The notes: generated by a model from the sequence alone, not told the origin. Shown: positions 33,735-42,730, counted from the first letter of the stretch. The stretch: 64,000 bases of DNA from Succinatimonas sp. UBA7265 (GCA_002473165.1 DKSD01000011.1:20025-84024), one strand, 5' to 3'. Numbers and translations are program-made.

Positions 33735-35087
33735 ATGTCATATTCAGAAAACGTACTGTCCGCTCTCAAGGCCCGCTATCCTTACCAGCCTGAATTCCTC
33801 CAGGCTGCCGAGGAGATCTTAAAGACGCTGCAGCCGGCGCTCGACAAGAACCCGGTTTACGAGAAGAACAAGATCCTCGAGCGCCTGACCGAGCCGGAGA
33901 GGACTTTCTCCTTCCGCGTCGAATGGGTTGACGACAAGGGCCAGATCCAGGTAAACCACGGCTACCGCGTGCAGTTTAACAGCGCGATCGGCCCCTACAA
34001 GGGCGGCCTGCGCTTCCACCCTTCCGTAAATGAGGGCATCTTAAAGTTCTTAGGCCTCGAGCAGATCTTAAAGAACTCGCTCACCGGCACCCCCATCGGC
34101 GGCGCCAAGGGCGGCGCGGACTTTGATCCCAAGGGCAAGTCCGACAACGAGGTCATGCGCTTCTGCCAGGCCTTCATGATCCAGCTTTACCGCTACATCG
34201 GCGCCACCGTCGACGTGCCGGCCGGCGACATCGGCGTCGGCGGCCGCGAGATCGGCTACCTCTACGGCGCCTACAAGCGCCTGACGACCCGCTATGAGGG
34301 CATCCTCACCGGCAAGGGCCTGACCTACGGCGGCTCGCTGGCCCGCACCGAGGCCACGGGCTACGGCCTCGTGTACTTCACCGACGCCATGCTCAAAGAC
34401 CGCGGCGATTCCTTAAAGGGCAAGATCTGCTCCGTCTCAGGCGCCGGCAACGTCGCCACCTACTGCTGCGAGAAGCTCTACCAGATGGGCGCCACCCCGG
34501 TCACCGTGTCCGACTCCCGCGGCTTCATCTACGATCCTAACGGCATCAAGGTCGACGTGCTCGAGCAGGTCAAGCAGCAGGAGCGCGCCCCGCTCTCCCG
34601 CTACGCCGAGCTCGTGCCCACCGCCAAGTTCACCCCGGTTTCCGCCTACCCTGCAGGCCGCCACCCGGTGTGGGACGTCAAGGTCGACGCCGCCTTCCCG
34701 TGCGCGACGCAGAACGAGCTTAACGAAGAGGACGCCAAGGCCCTGTTAAAGAACGGCTGCAAGTGCGTCGCCGAGGGCGCGAACATGCCTTCGACGATCG
34801 GCGCCATCAACGAGTTCTTAAAGGCCGGCATCGCCTACGGCCCGGCCAAGGCTGCCAACGCCGGCGGCGTGGCCACCTCCCAGCTCGAGATGGAGCAGAA
34901 CGCCGGCATGACCGCCTGGACTTTTGAAGAGGTCGACGGCAAGCTGCACAACATCATGACGAACCTCTACAACAACGCTGCCGCCACCGCCCGCGAGTTC
35001 AAGCTCGACGGCAACCTGGTGCTCGGCGCCAATATCGCCGGCTTCCGCAAGGTCGCCGAGGCCATGATCGCCCAGGGCGTGATCTAA
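33735..35087 (+). CDS. gdhA: NADP-type glutamate dehydrogenase
   Basis: 450 aa, hexameric small GDH class. It aminates 2-oxoglutarate to glutamate with ammonia and NADPH. Substrate-site motifs: YKGGLRFHPSVNEGILKFLG and the catalytic-lysine block PIGGAKGGADFDPKGKSDNE. The Rossmann part contains CSVSGAGNVATYCCEKLYQ. GGAGG precedes the ATG at slightly long spacing. With glnA and gltBD upstream this gives both the high-ammonia (GDH) and low-ammonia (GS/GOGAT) routes in one 9-kb block. Confidence 0.97.
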   Translation: MSYSENVLSALKARYPYQPEFLQAAEEILKTLQPALDKNPVYEKNKILERLTEPERTFSFRVEWVDDKGQIQVNHGYRVQFNSAIGPYKGGLRFHPSVNEGILKFLGLEQILKNSLTGTPIGGAKGGADFDPKGKSDNEVMRFCQAFMIQLYRYIGATVDVPAGDIGVGGREIGYLYGAYKRLTTRYEGILTGKGLTYGGSLARTEATGYGLVYFTDAMLKDRGDSLKGKICSVSGAGNVATYCCEKLYQMGATPVTVSDSRGFIYDPNGIKVDVLEQVKQQERAPLSRYAELVPTAKFTPVSAYPAGRHPVWDVKVDAAFPCATQNELNEEDAKALLKNGCKCVAEGANMPSTIGAINEFLKAGIAYGPAKAANAGGVATSQLEMEQNAGMTAWTFEEVDGKLHNIMTNLYNNAAATAREFKLDGNLVLGANIAGFRKVAEAMIAQGVI

Positions 35088-35103
35088 GCGCGCTTAATGC
35101 CAT

Positions 35104-35139
35104 AAGCCCCCGGGATCCTCAGGGTCCCGGGGGCTTTTT
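35104..35139 (+). terminator. Intrinsic terminator of gdhA
   Basis: A perfect 12-bp stem (35104-35115 with 35125-35136) merges into a T-run ending at 35139. It starts 17 bases after the gdhA stop. Confidence 0.93.
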
Positions 35140-35170
35140 GCCGGCGTTTTGGCTGAAGCCGCGCTCAGGC

Positions 35171-36949
35171 CTAAGCCTTAACTTTCAGATCTTTGACAGC
35201 CACGGCGCACTGGCGGCGGCAGAAAGCGATGCCAAAACCTAAGATCCTGCGCATGCCTTGCTGCCTTACAGCCTCGGCATAGTCCTGGTCCTCAATTTGC
35301 TCAATAGCCTCAGAGGCTTTTTTGCTCAGATCTTTGCGATTTGCGGCATATTTAAGCTCGATCACCACTCCGGTTTTCCGATCCCGGGAGAGGAACGTGA
35401 TGTCAGCATAGCCCTCTCCGCTGTCGGTATTGGAAGAGAGAGCGGAAATCAGATCTGACGATGAAACGAGGATCCCGTTGAGCATGCCGTGGTAATTGAT
35501 TTCTTTGGGCTCCCTGCCGGCAAGATCGCGTGACGAAACAAACACACTCAGAGCGCTGCCTAAAGCCGCTGACAGCTCATCGGCATTGCCGCAGAGCAGC
35601 TGTTCCACGATCTTCTTTGAATAACTGTCAAAATATCTGCCGCCTCTTTTGCGGTAATAGGCCATGATATTGTCATTAAAACACTGCCTGACCTCGGCAT
35701 TGGGAATGCGGAACTCGTGTTCGCTGCGCTCGCCTGCTTTTACCAGCGTCAGATAGCCGGCATAAACCAGCAGGTTCCAAAACTGAGCGGGATCGTTCAA
35801 ATCGAGTTCGCCGTAATTCATGCCTTCATCGATCCTGACTTCAATGCTCCCGCCGTCGAGCAGTTCCTGAAGTTTTTCGGCATTGGCTTCATCAAGCCCC
35901 GGCATAAACTGAGTGAGGATCCGGCTGCTGCTCGTTTTGTTCCAGTAAGCCTCCGGCCTGACCTTGGCCGGATCATGCTTGTCGCACAGCGCCTCGACAT
36001 AACAGCTGACATCCCACGGACAAAAGAGCTCACGGCCGTTAATGCTGTAGCCGTCGTACCAGCTTCTGGTCTTTTCGTAGAAATCTTCGAAGCCGTAATA
36101 GCCCAGCATGGCTTTGACCTCATCGGGAGTGAAGCCTAAAGCGGTGCAAAGGCTGTCACTTTGAGTTAACACCGAGTCAACAGTGAAATTGTTAAGCCCG
36201 GTGAAGATCCCCTCTTTTGTCGCCCTCAGGCAGCCTGTAAGGATCCCCTTGCAGACGTCGCCGTTCGTCTTAAGGGCGCTCCCCAGCATGACTCCGATCA
36301 CCTTGCTGAATTTCTCGTAATAATTCCCAGTTACCGCTTTCTGCAGCGGTACGTCGTATTCATCTATAAGCAGAACCGGTTTCCTGCCGCAGTGCTTGCG
36401 CAAAAAACCGCACAGTTTCTTAAGCGAGGTCTGCAGCGTCTTGATGCCGGCCTCAGTGCCTGAGCACAGCAGATCCTCATCCAAAAGTTTATTGAAAGAT
36501 TTTTTCTCGCCGTCATTGAGCCTGGGGCTGTCTTTGAGCCACTCAAAGCTGTTGGCAAGATCCCATACCGTTTCTCCCAGCAGATCGCAGGCGTTTCTGA
36601 AATCCAGCCCGTCCACTTCCTTGAGCGTCAGCATCACTACCGGGTACCGGCCCATGTGTTTTTGGCAAAATTCCTGATCCTCAGTCACTTTCAAACCCTT
36701 GAAGAGTTTTTGCTGCGCTGAAATATCGCCGGGATGCTCGTAGTCCATCTCGAGGAAACGCCGCAGCATGCTCATCGTAAGGGTTTTGCCAAAGCGCCTT
36801 GGCCGAAGCAGCAGCAGCCGGTTATCAGCCTCGAAGATCGGCCTGATATACCGGGTTTTGTCGACATAGTAGTAGCCGTTTTCTATGAAAGCGCTGAAGT
36901 CTTCGGGGCCGGCCTGCGCCTTGAGCAGAGCGCGCTTTTCTAAATCCAT
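35171..36949 (-). CDS. AAA-ATPase-like/PD-(D/E)XK nuclease-domain protein, copy 1
   Basis: 592 aa of the family with an N-terminal AAA-ATPase-like domain and a C-terminal PD-(D/E)XK nuclease-like domain, abundant in gut bacteria and of unknown function. The P-loop-like motif is PRRFGKT (50-56) and the Walker B is LLIDEYD (193-199). The nuclease motif is Asp516 in GYADITF plus Glu531-x-Lys533 in VIELKYA. The ATG at 36949 follows GGAGG at long spacing; a longer in-frame ATG adds 11 residues. A related gene lies 230 bases upstream on the same strand. Proposed roles (defence, mobile-element-linked) are unproven. Confidence 0.85.
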   Translation of the reverse strand: MDLEKRALLKAQAGPEDFSAFIENGYYYVDKTRYIRPIFEADNRLLLLRPRRFGKTLTMSMLRRFLEMDYEHPGDISAQQKLFKGLKVTEDQEFCQKHMGRYPVVMLTLKEVDGLDFRNACDLLGETVWDLANSFEWLKDSPRLNDGEKKSFNKLLDEDLLCSGTEAGIKTLQTSLKKLCGFLRKHCGRKPVLLIDEYDVPLQKAVTGNYYEKFSKVIGVMLGSALKTNGDVCKGILTGCLRATKEGIFTGLNNFTVDSVLTQSDSLCTALGFTPDEVKAMLGYYGFEDFYEKTRSWYDGYSINGRELFCPWDVSCYVEALCDKHDPAKVRPEAYWNKTSSSRILTQFMPGLDEANAEKLQELLDGGSIEVRIDEGMNYGELDLNDPAQFWNLLVYAGYLTLVKAGERSEHEFRIPNAEVRQCFNDNIMAYYRKRGGRYFDSYSKKIVEQLLCGNADELSAALGSALSVFVSSRDLAGREPKEINYHGMLNGILVSSSDLISALSSNTDSGEGYADITFLSRDRKTGVVIELKYAANRKDLSKKASEAIEQIEDQDYAEAVRQQGMRRILGFGIAFCRRQCAVAVKDLKVKA

Positions 36950-37179
36950 GGTGCTGTTCCGCCTCCAAATAACCCTTGCCAAATCCTTAAGTGAAATTGA
37001 TCCCGGCCTTCAAAACGGTAAAACCCCGATCTCATCAAGCGCTAAGACCAAAACGCTCTGTGAGTTTTGCAGGATCTTCCACTGTCAGCATTTTGCATTA
37101 GCGACAAACGTGCAATTGCCGGTATGTCCCGGTCAAAGCCTAAACCTGCTGTATTTTCATTTTATGAAAGTGCCGTATG

Positions 37180-38937
37180 TCAGGGCAGTTTTTCAACAGC
37201 CTTGGGCTCGGCGTTCACAAAGACTATGGCCCAGCAGTCGAGGTTCTGCACGTCTTTGAAATTAAGCGCCTTGCGGTAGCGCTCAAGCTGCGCTTTGGCC
37301 TCCTCAAGCTTTGCGGCTACAGCCTGGTCTGTGCCTTTGGCTTTGGGCAGGTATTTGAGCTCCAAAAGCAGGTTCCGCCCGCCGTTTTTCAGGCTGCGCG
37401 CGAAGATATCGGCGGCGCCGTGTTCTCCGTCATCGCACTCAAGTTTCGTCTCAAGTTTGCCCGCCCCGCCGTTTTCCAGGGTGAAGTAAAAGATGAGCTG
37501 CAGCGAGCGTTCGTTGAAGCCTGAGAAGCCGCCCCTTGAAGGTATTTTTTTAATCTGGCGGCTGACTTCGCTTAGAAGCGGCGCGATGTCGCCATTCTCT
37601 GCGAGTTTTTCAAGTTTGATGCCGTACGGCCTTTCAAAGCCGCTATTCTCGGCCACACAGTCGAGGAAGGTCTGATAACAGGCCTCGTTGGGGCAACGGT
37701 ACCAGACATCCAGGCTCGCATCGCCGGTCCTCTTTGGATCACGGGTCAGAAAGCCCATGTACGTCAGTATCGAGACCGCCTGCTCCCTGCCGAAATTATT
37801 TGCTTTGTTCAGGTTCAGATCTTTGGGCTCTCCTGAAGCAATTCCCTCGCGCCTGAAAATGGCGCCTGTGAGTTCATCGGCGACGCCTGGTTCGGCAAGG
37901 TTGAGCATGCCTCCAAGTTTGCCGGCGTCCATGTCGGAGCTGCTGTCGGTCAAAGCCCTAGGGATCTCACGCTCTTTGATGAGGCTGTGCAGGAACGTCA
38001 GGCACATGTTGGGGCAGAAGATCTTCTCCGTCGCTTGTTTTGAGAACAGGTAGCCGTCATAGCGCTGTTCCATAACGTCCATGATCTGAGCCTTGTTTAT
38101 GCCGCCTAAAAGGCTGAAATCCACGGTCTCATCGATGATCTGTGAGAGTTCGTCATGCGTGAACCCGGCCATGGCGTTGAACTCGGCGTCCGCGCTGATG
38201 TTGGTGCCGATGTTGAAGCCTGAGGTCATTGAATCCAGCGAGATCGCCGACACTCCGGTCATGAAGATCTTTGCAATCGGCTTGTCTTTCTCAGGGCCTT
38301 TGTAGCGTTTGAGGCAGGTATAGAAAGACTTGACCAGTCCGCTGTGGCCCTCCTCGGTTGATGTCAGATCGCGGAAGGCTTCACGGTCTTTGGAGAGCAC
38401 CTCATTGATAAAATGATCGTATTCATCGATGATGAAGTACAGCCATTCCCCGGACTTTGAATGACTGCGAAAATTGGCGATGAATCTGGTTATAACTTTT
38501 GCAGGATCATCGCCGGGATCCTTTTCAAAAAAGCTCGCCGGCAGCCCCCTGTCGGGATAGCGGTCCGAAAAATCCTTGAAAGCTCCGCAAAGCTCTGAGA
38601 TCAGCCCGCCGGCGATCCCTGAGACTTTTGAGGTGACAGAGGAGAAGTCCAGCCTCACGCAGTAATAGGAATTTTTATACTCGGTGGGATGGCTGTAAAT
38701 CCAGGTTCCCTTAAAGTTGTTCTCAAAGTCCGGCGCCTTGCTTTTGTCGTAATAATTAAACAGGATGTCGGTAAACAGCGTCTTGCCAAAGCGCCGCGGG
38801 CGCAGAAAAACCGGTACGTCAGGAGAATCAGGGCGTTCAAGAATTTCAATGTAATTTGTCTTATCGGCAAAGGCGAGCCTGCGCGCCATAATGTATGAAA
38901 GCGAAGCGATCCCCGGCTGAATATATCTGAGTTTCAT
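37180..38937 (-). CDS. AAA-ATPase-like/PD-(D/E)XK nuclease-domain protein, copy 2
   Basis: 585 aa, same architecture as the neighbouring protein but clearly diverged. P-loop-like PRRFGKT at 47-53, Walker B FIIDEYD around 168-174, and nuclease motif Asp510 (GAADIFA) with Glu526-x-Lys528 (LLLELKYL). The ATG at 38937 (MKLRYIQPGI) has GAGG nine bases upstream; another ATG five codons earlier is possible. Divergence between the two copies points to an old duplication or separate acquisition rather than a recent tandem copy. Function unknown. Confidence 0.85.
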   Translation of the reverse strand: MKLRYIQPGIASLSYIMARRLAFADKTNYIEILERPDSPDVPVFLRPRRFGKTLFTDILFNYYDKSKAPDFENNFKGTWIYSHPTEYKNSYYCVRLDFSSVTSKVSGIAGGLISELCGAFKDFSDRYPDRGLPASFFEKDPGDDPAKVITRFIANFRSHSKSGEWLYFIIDEYDHFINEVLSKDREAFRDLTSTEEGHSGLVKSFYTCLKRYKGPEKDKPIAKIFMTGVSAISLDSMTSGFNIGTNISADAEFNAMAGFTHDELSQIIDETVDFSLLGGINKAQIMDVMEQRYDGYLFSKQATEKIFCPNMCLTFLHSLIKEREIPRALTDSSSDMDAGKLGGMLNLAEPGVADELTGAIFRREGIASGEPKDLNLNKANNFGREQAVSILTYMGFLTRDPKRTGDASLDVWYRCPNEACYQTFLDCVAENSGFERPYGIKLEKLAENGDIAPLLSEVSRQIKKIPSRGGFSGFNERSLQLIFYFTLENGGAGKLETKLECDDGEHGAADIFARSLKNGGRNLLLELKYLPKAKGTDQAVAAKLEEAKAQLERYRKALNFKDVQNLDCWAIVFVNAEPKAVEKLP

Positions 38938-39079
38938 ATGGCAGTTCCTCATGCTTATATCTTATTTTATCATCTATTTTTCACTGTTTTTTGGGTTAAC
39001 GAACCGGCCTGGCTGAACATCTCACAGCCCCTGGCTCTGGTCCTGCCAGGCGGGCACCCCTGAAGCAGTCATGCCGCTC

Positions 39080-39107
39080 TTGCAATGTCTTTTAATCAAA
39101 TTAGAAT
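39080..39107 (+). promoter_or_regulatory. Sigma-70-type promoter of kdsA-kdsD
   Basis: TTGCAA (39080-39085), a 16-base spacer and TAGAAT (39102-39107), 34 bases upstream of the kdsA start. Confidence 0.6.
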
Positions 39108-39141
39108 GTAAGTTCAGTCTATCGCGTCACAAGGAGCTTCT

Positions 39142-39894
39142 TTGAAACCCGTTTTCATCGCCGGCCCCTGCGTCATCGAATCGCAGGAGCTGCTCTCAGA
39201 GGTTGCCCGCGAGATCGTCAGGCTCAATGACACTTACGGCATCCGGATCATCTTTAAAGCCTCGTTTGACAAAGCCAACCGCACCTCGCTGCGCTCCTTC
39301 CGCGGCCCGGGCCTTGAAAAAGGCGTAGCCATGCTCAAAAAAGTCAAAGACGAATTCGGCCTTAAGATCCTCACGGACATCCACGAGGCCTGGCAGGCGC
39401 AGCCGGTGTCCGAGGTCGCCGATGTTTTGCAGATCCCCGCATTCCTCTGCCGCCAGACCGATCTCATCACCGCCGCGGCCAAAACCGGCAGGATCATCAA
39501 TATCAAGAAAGCGCAGTTCCTCTCAGGAAAAGACATGCGCTACCCCGTGGAAAAAGCCCGCGACGCCGGGGCCAAAGAGGTCTGGCTTACCGAGCGCGGC
39601 AGCTGCTTTGGCTACAACAACCTCGTTGTCGATTTCCGCAATATTCCGGACATGAAAGAGTTAGTGCCGACGGTGATCATGGACTGCACGCACAGCGTGC
39701 AGCGCCCGGGCTCGGGCAACGGCTCCACGGGCGGCGATCGCCGCTTCGTGCCCATGATGGCCAAAGCCGCGCAGGCTTTCGGCGCCACGGGGTATTTCTT
39801 TGAGGTCCACCCCGATCCTGACAAAGCTTTAAGCGACGGCCCCAACATGCTGCGCCTTGAAGATCTCGAAGCCGTGACAGGAGGACTGCTGTGA
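39142..39894 (+). CDS. kdsA: 2-dehydro-3-deoxyphosphooctonate aldolase (Kdo-8-phosphate synthase)
   Basis: 250 aa. It condenses arabinose-5-phosphate and PEP to Kdo-8-phosphate for lipopolysaccharide. Motifs: AGPCVIES, FKASFDKANRTSLRSFRGPG, IPAFLCRQTDL, GYNNLVVDFR and EVHPDPDKALSDGPN. The Cys10 in AGPC is the metal ligand of the metal-dependent class (as in Aquifex), where E. coli KdsA has Asn. It is shorter than E. coli KdsA (284 aa), like that class. The start is TTG at 39142 with AAGGAG five bases upstream. The kdsD-like gene overlaps by a GTGA junction. Confidence 0.95.
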   Translation: MKPVFIAGPCVIESQELLSEVAREIVRLNDTYGIRIIFKASFDKANRTSLRSFRGPGLEKGVAMLKKVKDEFGLKILTDIHEAWQAQPVSEVADVLQIPAFLCRQTDLITAAAKTGRIINIKKAQFLSGKDMRYPVEKARDAGAKEVWLTERGSCFGYNNLVVDFRNIPDMKELVPTVIMDCTHSVQRPGSGNGSTGGDRRFVPMMAKAAQAFGATGYFFEVHPDPDKALSDGPNMLRLEDLEAVTGGLL

Positions 39895-40865
39895 GCGCGA
39901 ACGCTGAAAACCGGACTGCCTGCCGCCAGTACGGCGAGCAGTGCTTAAGGGAGGAAGCGCAGGCGCTTTTAGGCCTCATCCCCCAGCTTGACGACAATTT
40001 CGATGCCGCAGCACAGCTCATCTTAAACTGCCGCGGCAAGCTCATCGTCACCGGCGTGGGCAAGAGCGGCCATATCGGCGCCAAGATCGCGGCCACTCTG
40101 GCCTCAACCGGCACCCCGGCTTTTTTTGTAAACCCGCTTGACGCCTACCACGGCGATCTCGGCGTGATAGGCGAGGATGACGTGGTGCTGGCGATCTCCT
40201 ACTCAGGAAACACCGACGAGCTGCTGCGTTTCATCCCGCTGCTCTTAAAGCGCCGCGTCAAAATCATCGGCATGAGCGGCTTTAAAGACTCGCTGCTAGG
40301 CCGCTACTCTGATGTGTTTTTGCGCGCGCACGTCGAGCGCGAGGCCGATCCCAACAATCTCGCCCCGACAGCGTCCACGACGGCAGCGCTCGCGTTAGGC
40401 GACGCCCTGGCCTGCGCGCTCATCAGGCTGCGCGCGTTTAAGAGCGAGGATTTTGCGCAGTTCCACCCGGGCGGGAGCCTGGGGCGCAGGCTGCTTACCA
40501 CCGCCGAGGATGTCATGCACAAAGCCCCGCTGCCCTGCCTTGCCCCGGACACGCGCTTAGGCGATGCGCTCATCGCCATCTCAGACGGCAAGCTGGGCTT
40601 AGGCATCATCAACGCCCCCGACGGGACGCTTTTGGGCCTCATCACCGACGGCGACATGCGCCGGGCCATGCAGAAAAACCGCGAGCGCTTCTTTGAAACG
40701 CGCTGCGAGGAGGTCATGACAAAAGAGCCCTGCTGCGTCAGCCCTCAAACCCGCATCGCCGAGGTGGAAAAGCTCTTCTCGCAGCGCCTCATCCACTCGG
40801 TGCTCGTAACCGATGACAGGCATCAGGTCATCGGCGTCGTCGATCAGTTCCAGTGCATGCTTTAA
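39891..40865 (+). CDS. kdsD: Arabinose-5-phosphate isomerase (SIS plus two CBS domains)
   Basis: 324 aa (E. coli KdsD 328). It converts ribulose-5-phosphate to arabinose-5-phosphate, the substrate of KdsA next door. The SIS sugar-isomerase domain includes TGVGKSGHIGAKIAATLAST and DAYHGDLGVI; paired CBS domains cover about 205-324 (VMHKAPLPCL, LGLITDGDMRRAM, VLVTDDRHQVIGVVD). The GTG start overlaps the kdsA stop (GTGA), a strong sign of coupled translation and of a dedicated Kdo operon. Confidence 0.95.
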   Translation: MSANAENRTACRQYGEQCLREEAQALLGLIPQLDDNFDAAAQLILNCRGKLIVTGVGKSGHIGAKIAATLASTGTPAFFVNPLDAYHGDLGVIGEDDVVLAISYSGNTDELLRFIPLLLKRRVKIIGMSGFKDSLLGRYSDVFLRAHVEREADPNNLAPTASTTAALALGDALACALIRLRAFKSEDFAQFHPGGSLGRRLLTTAEDVMHKAPLPCLAPDTRLGDALIAISDGKLGLGIINAPDGTLLGLITDGDMRRAMQKNRERFFETRCEEVMTKEPCCVSPQTRIAEVEKLFSQRLIHSVLVTDDRHQVIGVVDQFQCML

Positions 40866-41221
40866 GCGGGATTTTCCTTTAATCCTCCATCCTTGCAAAG
40901 CAGGCGGCCTCAGGCCGCCTGCGCTGTTTTCAGGAGCGCAACCAGATGCGCTTTGGGCATTTGTCCTTCATACAGATCAGATCAGTTGCGGATTTAACAG
41001 GCAGATTGCGATCTTTGCGGAAAATGCTTTAGGCGCAAAAACTTGTATGCAATTTATGGGGCTGCTGTATTTGCGCCAGGGTTTACGTACCGGGAAGGAC
41101 CCGACTTGGGCGAGAAAAAAGATCAGATCAATTTTCAAAGTGCGACTTACAGCACAGCAGCGCCGGCCCCGCTTTGTTTTAATGATGCCATTGCTACATG
41201 ATCATTTATGGAGTGTTAATC
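40866..41221. other. Gene-free region upstream of the SDR gene
   Basis: 356 bases. It contains the kdsD terminator and two copies of AGATCAGATCA (40974-40984 and 41120-41130), each followed by RTT, 146 bases apart. TGATCA-type palindromes lie near the SDR start (41198-41225). No protein gene and no strong promoter hexamers were recognised. Confidence 0.5.
40900..40929 (+). terminator. Intrinsic terminator of kdsA-kdsD
   Basis: An inverted repeat of about 11 bp (40900-40910 with 40912-40922) is followed by GCTGTTTT. Confidence 0.8.
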
Positions 41222-41977
41222 ATGATCCTCAAAGGCAAAAATGCAGTGGTGTCCGGCGGCAGCCGCGGCATCGGCTTTGCGATCGCCAAGCTCTTCTTTG
41301 AAGAGGGCGCTAACGTCTACATCATGTCCAGAAACGCTGAGAAGCTCGCCGAGGCGGCCAAGCGCATCGATCCCAAGACCGAGCGCTGCCACGCGGTGCA
41401 GTGTGACGTCAGCTCCCAGAGCTCGGTGAACGACGCCTTTGCACGCATCAAGGCCGACGGCGTGAAGATCGACATCCTCGTCAATGACGCCGGCGTCAAC
41501 CTCCGCGGCCCGCTGGAGGAGATGGATCTTGAGACCTGGCAGAAAGTCCTCGACATCAACCTCACCGGCACGTTTCTGCTCACAAAGAAAGTCTTCGAGG
41601 ACATGAAGGCTCAGGGCAAGGGCAAGATCATCAACATCGCCTCCCTGATGTCCGAGGTCGCCCGTCCGACCATCAGCCCGTACGTAGCCTCCAAGGGCGG
41701 CGTCAAGATGTTCACGAAAGCGATCGCCGTGGAGTGGGCCAAGTACCACATCCAGGCCAACGCCATCATCCCGGGCTACATCGAGACTGAGATGAACGCT
41801 CCGCTGATCGCCGATCAGGCTTTCAACTCCAAGATCGTCGACCGCACTCCGGCCGCCCGCTGGGGCAAGCCTGAGGAAGTCGCCCAGGCAGCGCTGTTCT
41901 TCGCGTCGCCGGCCTCTGATTTCGTCACTGGCCAGGCTCTGGCTGTCGACGGCGGCATCCTCGCAGCTCTCATGTAA
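41222..41977 (+). CDS. SDR-family oxidoreductase, gluconate 5-dehydrogenase-like
   Basis: 251-aa short-chain dehydrogenase. The NAD(P)-binding motif is VVSGGSRGIGFAIAK, followed by the LVNDAG structural motif. The catalytic residues are Ser in NIASLMSE and Tyr-x3-Lys in PYVASKGGVKMF. The C-terminal RTPAARWGKPEEVAQAALF...FVTGQALAVDGG resembles IdnO/gluconate 5-dehydrogenase (interconversion of 5-keto-gluconate and gluconate), but SDR substrates are hard to predict. The ATG at 41222 has GGAG eight bases upstream; an ATG eight codons earlier is less likely. Transcribed alone, ending in a terminator. Confidence 0.88.
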   Translation: MILKGKNAVVSGGSRGIGFAIAKLFFEEGANVYIMSRNAEKLAEAAKRIDPKTERCHAVQCDVSSQSSVNDAFARIKADGVKIDILVNDAGVNLRGPLEEMDLETWQKVLDINLTGTFLLTKKVFEDMKAQGKGKIINIASLMSEVARPTISPYVASKGGVKMFTKAIAVEWAKYHIQANAIIPGYIETEMNAPLIADQAFNSKIVDRTPAARWGKPEEVAQAALFFASPASDFVTGQALAVDGGILAALM

Positions 41978-41997
41978 GAGGGGCGCATAAAATCATG

Positions 41998-42023
41998 CGG
42001 GGAGGCTCAGGCCTCCCCGTTTT
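41998..42023 (+). terminator. Intrinsic terminator of the SDR gene
   Basis: CGGGGAGGC pairs with GCCTCCCCG around TCAG (41998-42019), followed by TTTT. Confidence 0.88.
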
Positions 42024-42104
42024 AGTCAGTGCGGCAAAGACACAACCGACACAGATCACAGCTCCACTAATTGACCGTTCACATCTCTTAAATCTTCATC
42101 TATT

Positions 42105-42434
42105 TCAAATTGCCGACGAAACTTCCCTAACCAAAGCTTTTTCTGCCAGTTTATTGACAGAAATATGCTCCTTTTTTGCAGCCAAAGCGATGAGGCTGTG
42201 CAATTTTGGAGAAATTCGAACGGTAAATTTCCCTGAATATGGCTTTTCCGGGATTACACCGTCTTCTTTGCACCAAGCAATATAATCATCAACCGAATCA
42301 TGAAAGGCCTGTTCAATTTCTTTGACTGACTCTCCTTCGAAAGTGATGACGTCACGGGTGTTAATAACATCGCCATGAAAGATTTTGGCATCATCATCAT
42401 ATTCAACCATGCCAATGTAACCCTTATATTTCAT
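42105..42434 (-). CDS. hicB: HicB-type antitoxin
   Basis: 109 aa. The N-terminal partial RNase H-like fold (YKGYIGMVEYDDDAKIFHGDVINTRDVITFEGES) is typical of HicB, and the C-terminal KFTVRISPKLHSLIALAAKKEHISVNKLAEKAL is a ribbon-helix-helix DNA-binding domain. It neutralises HicA and represses the operon. The second of two adjacent ATGs (42434) is preferred because AGGA lies 5 bases before it. It overlaps the end of hicA. The region is clearly AT-rich compared with its neighbours, a sign of transfer. Confidence 0.93.
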   Translation of the reverse strand: MKYKGYIGMVEYDDDAKIFHGDVINTRDVITFEGESVKEIEQAFHDSVDDYIAWCKEDGVIPEKPYSGKFTVRISPKLHSLIALAAKKEHISVNKLAEKALVREVSSAI

Positions 42435-42702
42435 CATGTTCCTTTGATTCCTTGTTTAAACCTGCTGCTTGCAGGAATTTACGTACAGATTTCACAGCAC
42501 CTTTATCAGTTGTATTTTCAGGATGTGGGCGATGAAACACTGCTCGAACACCGTTGAGTTTTATTCTTACGCGCGAACCATTGCCTTCACTGATTTCAGC
42601 GCCTAATGCGCTAAACATAGATTCTATATCTGACCAATCGATTCCTGATAAAACAGGATCATGCCAAATTTTTTCCCATGTTTTTGCCTGTTTTGTATTC
42701 AT
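42424..42702 (-). CDS. hicA: HicA-type mRNA interferase toxin
   Basis: 92 aa. HicA toxins have a dsRNA-binding-like fold with a catalytic histidine; here the GNGSRVRIKLNGVRAVFHRPHP segment carries the conserved G-S-R...HxPH pattern. It is somewhat longer than many HicA proteins (about 60-85 aa), with an N-terminal extension. hicA comes first and overlaps hicB, the usual order for this family. Direct repeats just upstream are a likely autoregulatory operator. Confidence 0.85.
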   Translation of the reverse strand: MNTKQAKTWEKIWHDPVLSGIDWSDIESMFSALGAEISEGNGSRVRIKLNGVRAVFHRPHPENTTDKGAVKSVRKFLQAAGLNKESKEHDEI

Positions 42703-42709
42703 AGTTAAA

Positions 42710-42730
42710 TGATACCATTTTTTGATACCA
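42710..42730 (-). promoter_or_regulatory. Direct-repeat operator candidate of hicAB
   Basis: Two copies of TGATACCA (plus strand, 42710-42717 and 42723-42730), 13 bases apart start to start, only 8 bases upstream of the hicA start. HicB-type antitoxins with a ribbon-helix-helix domain bind repeated short sites at their own promoter. Confidence 0.5.
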
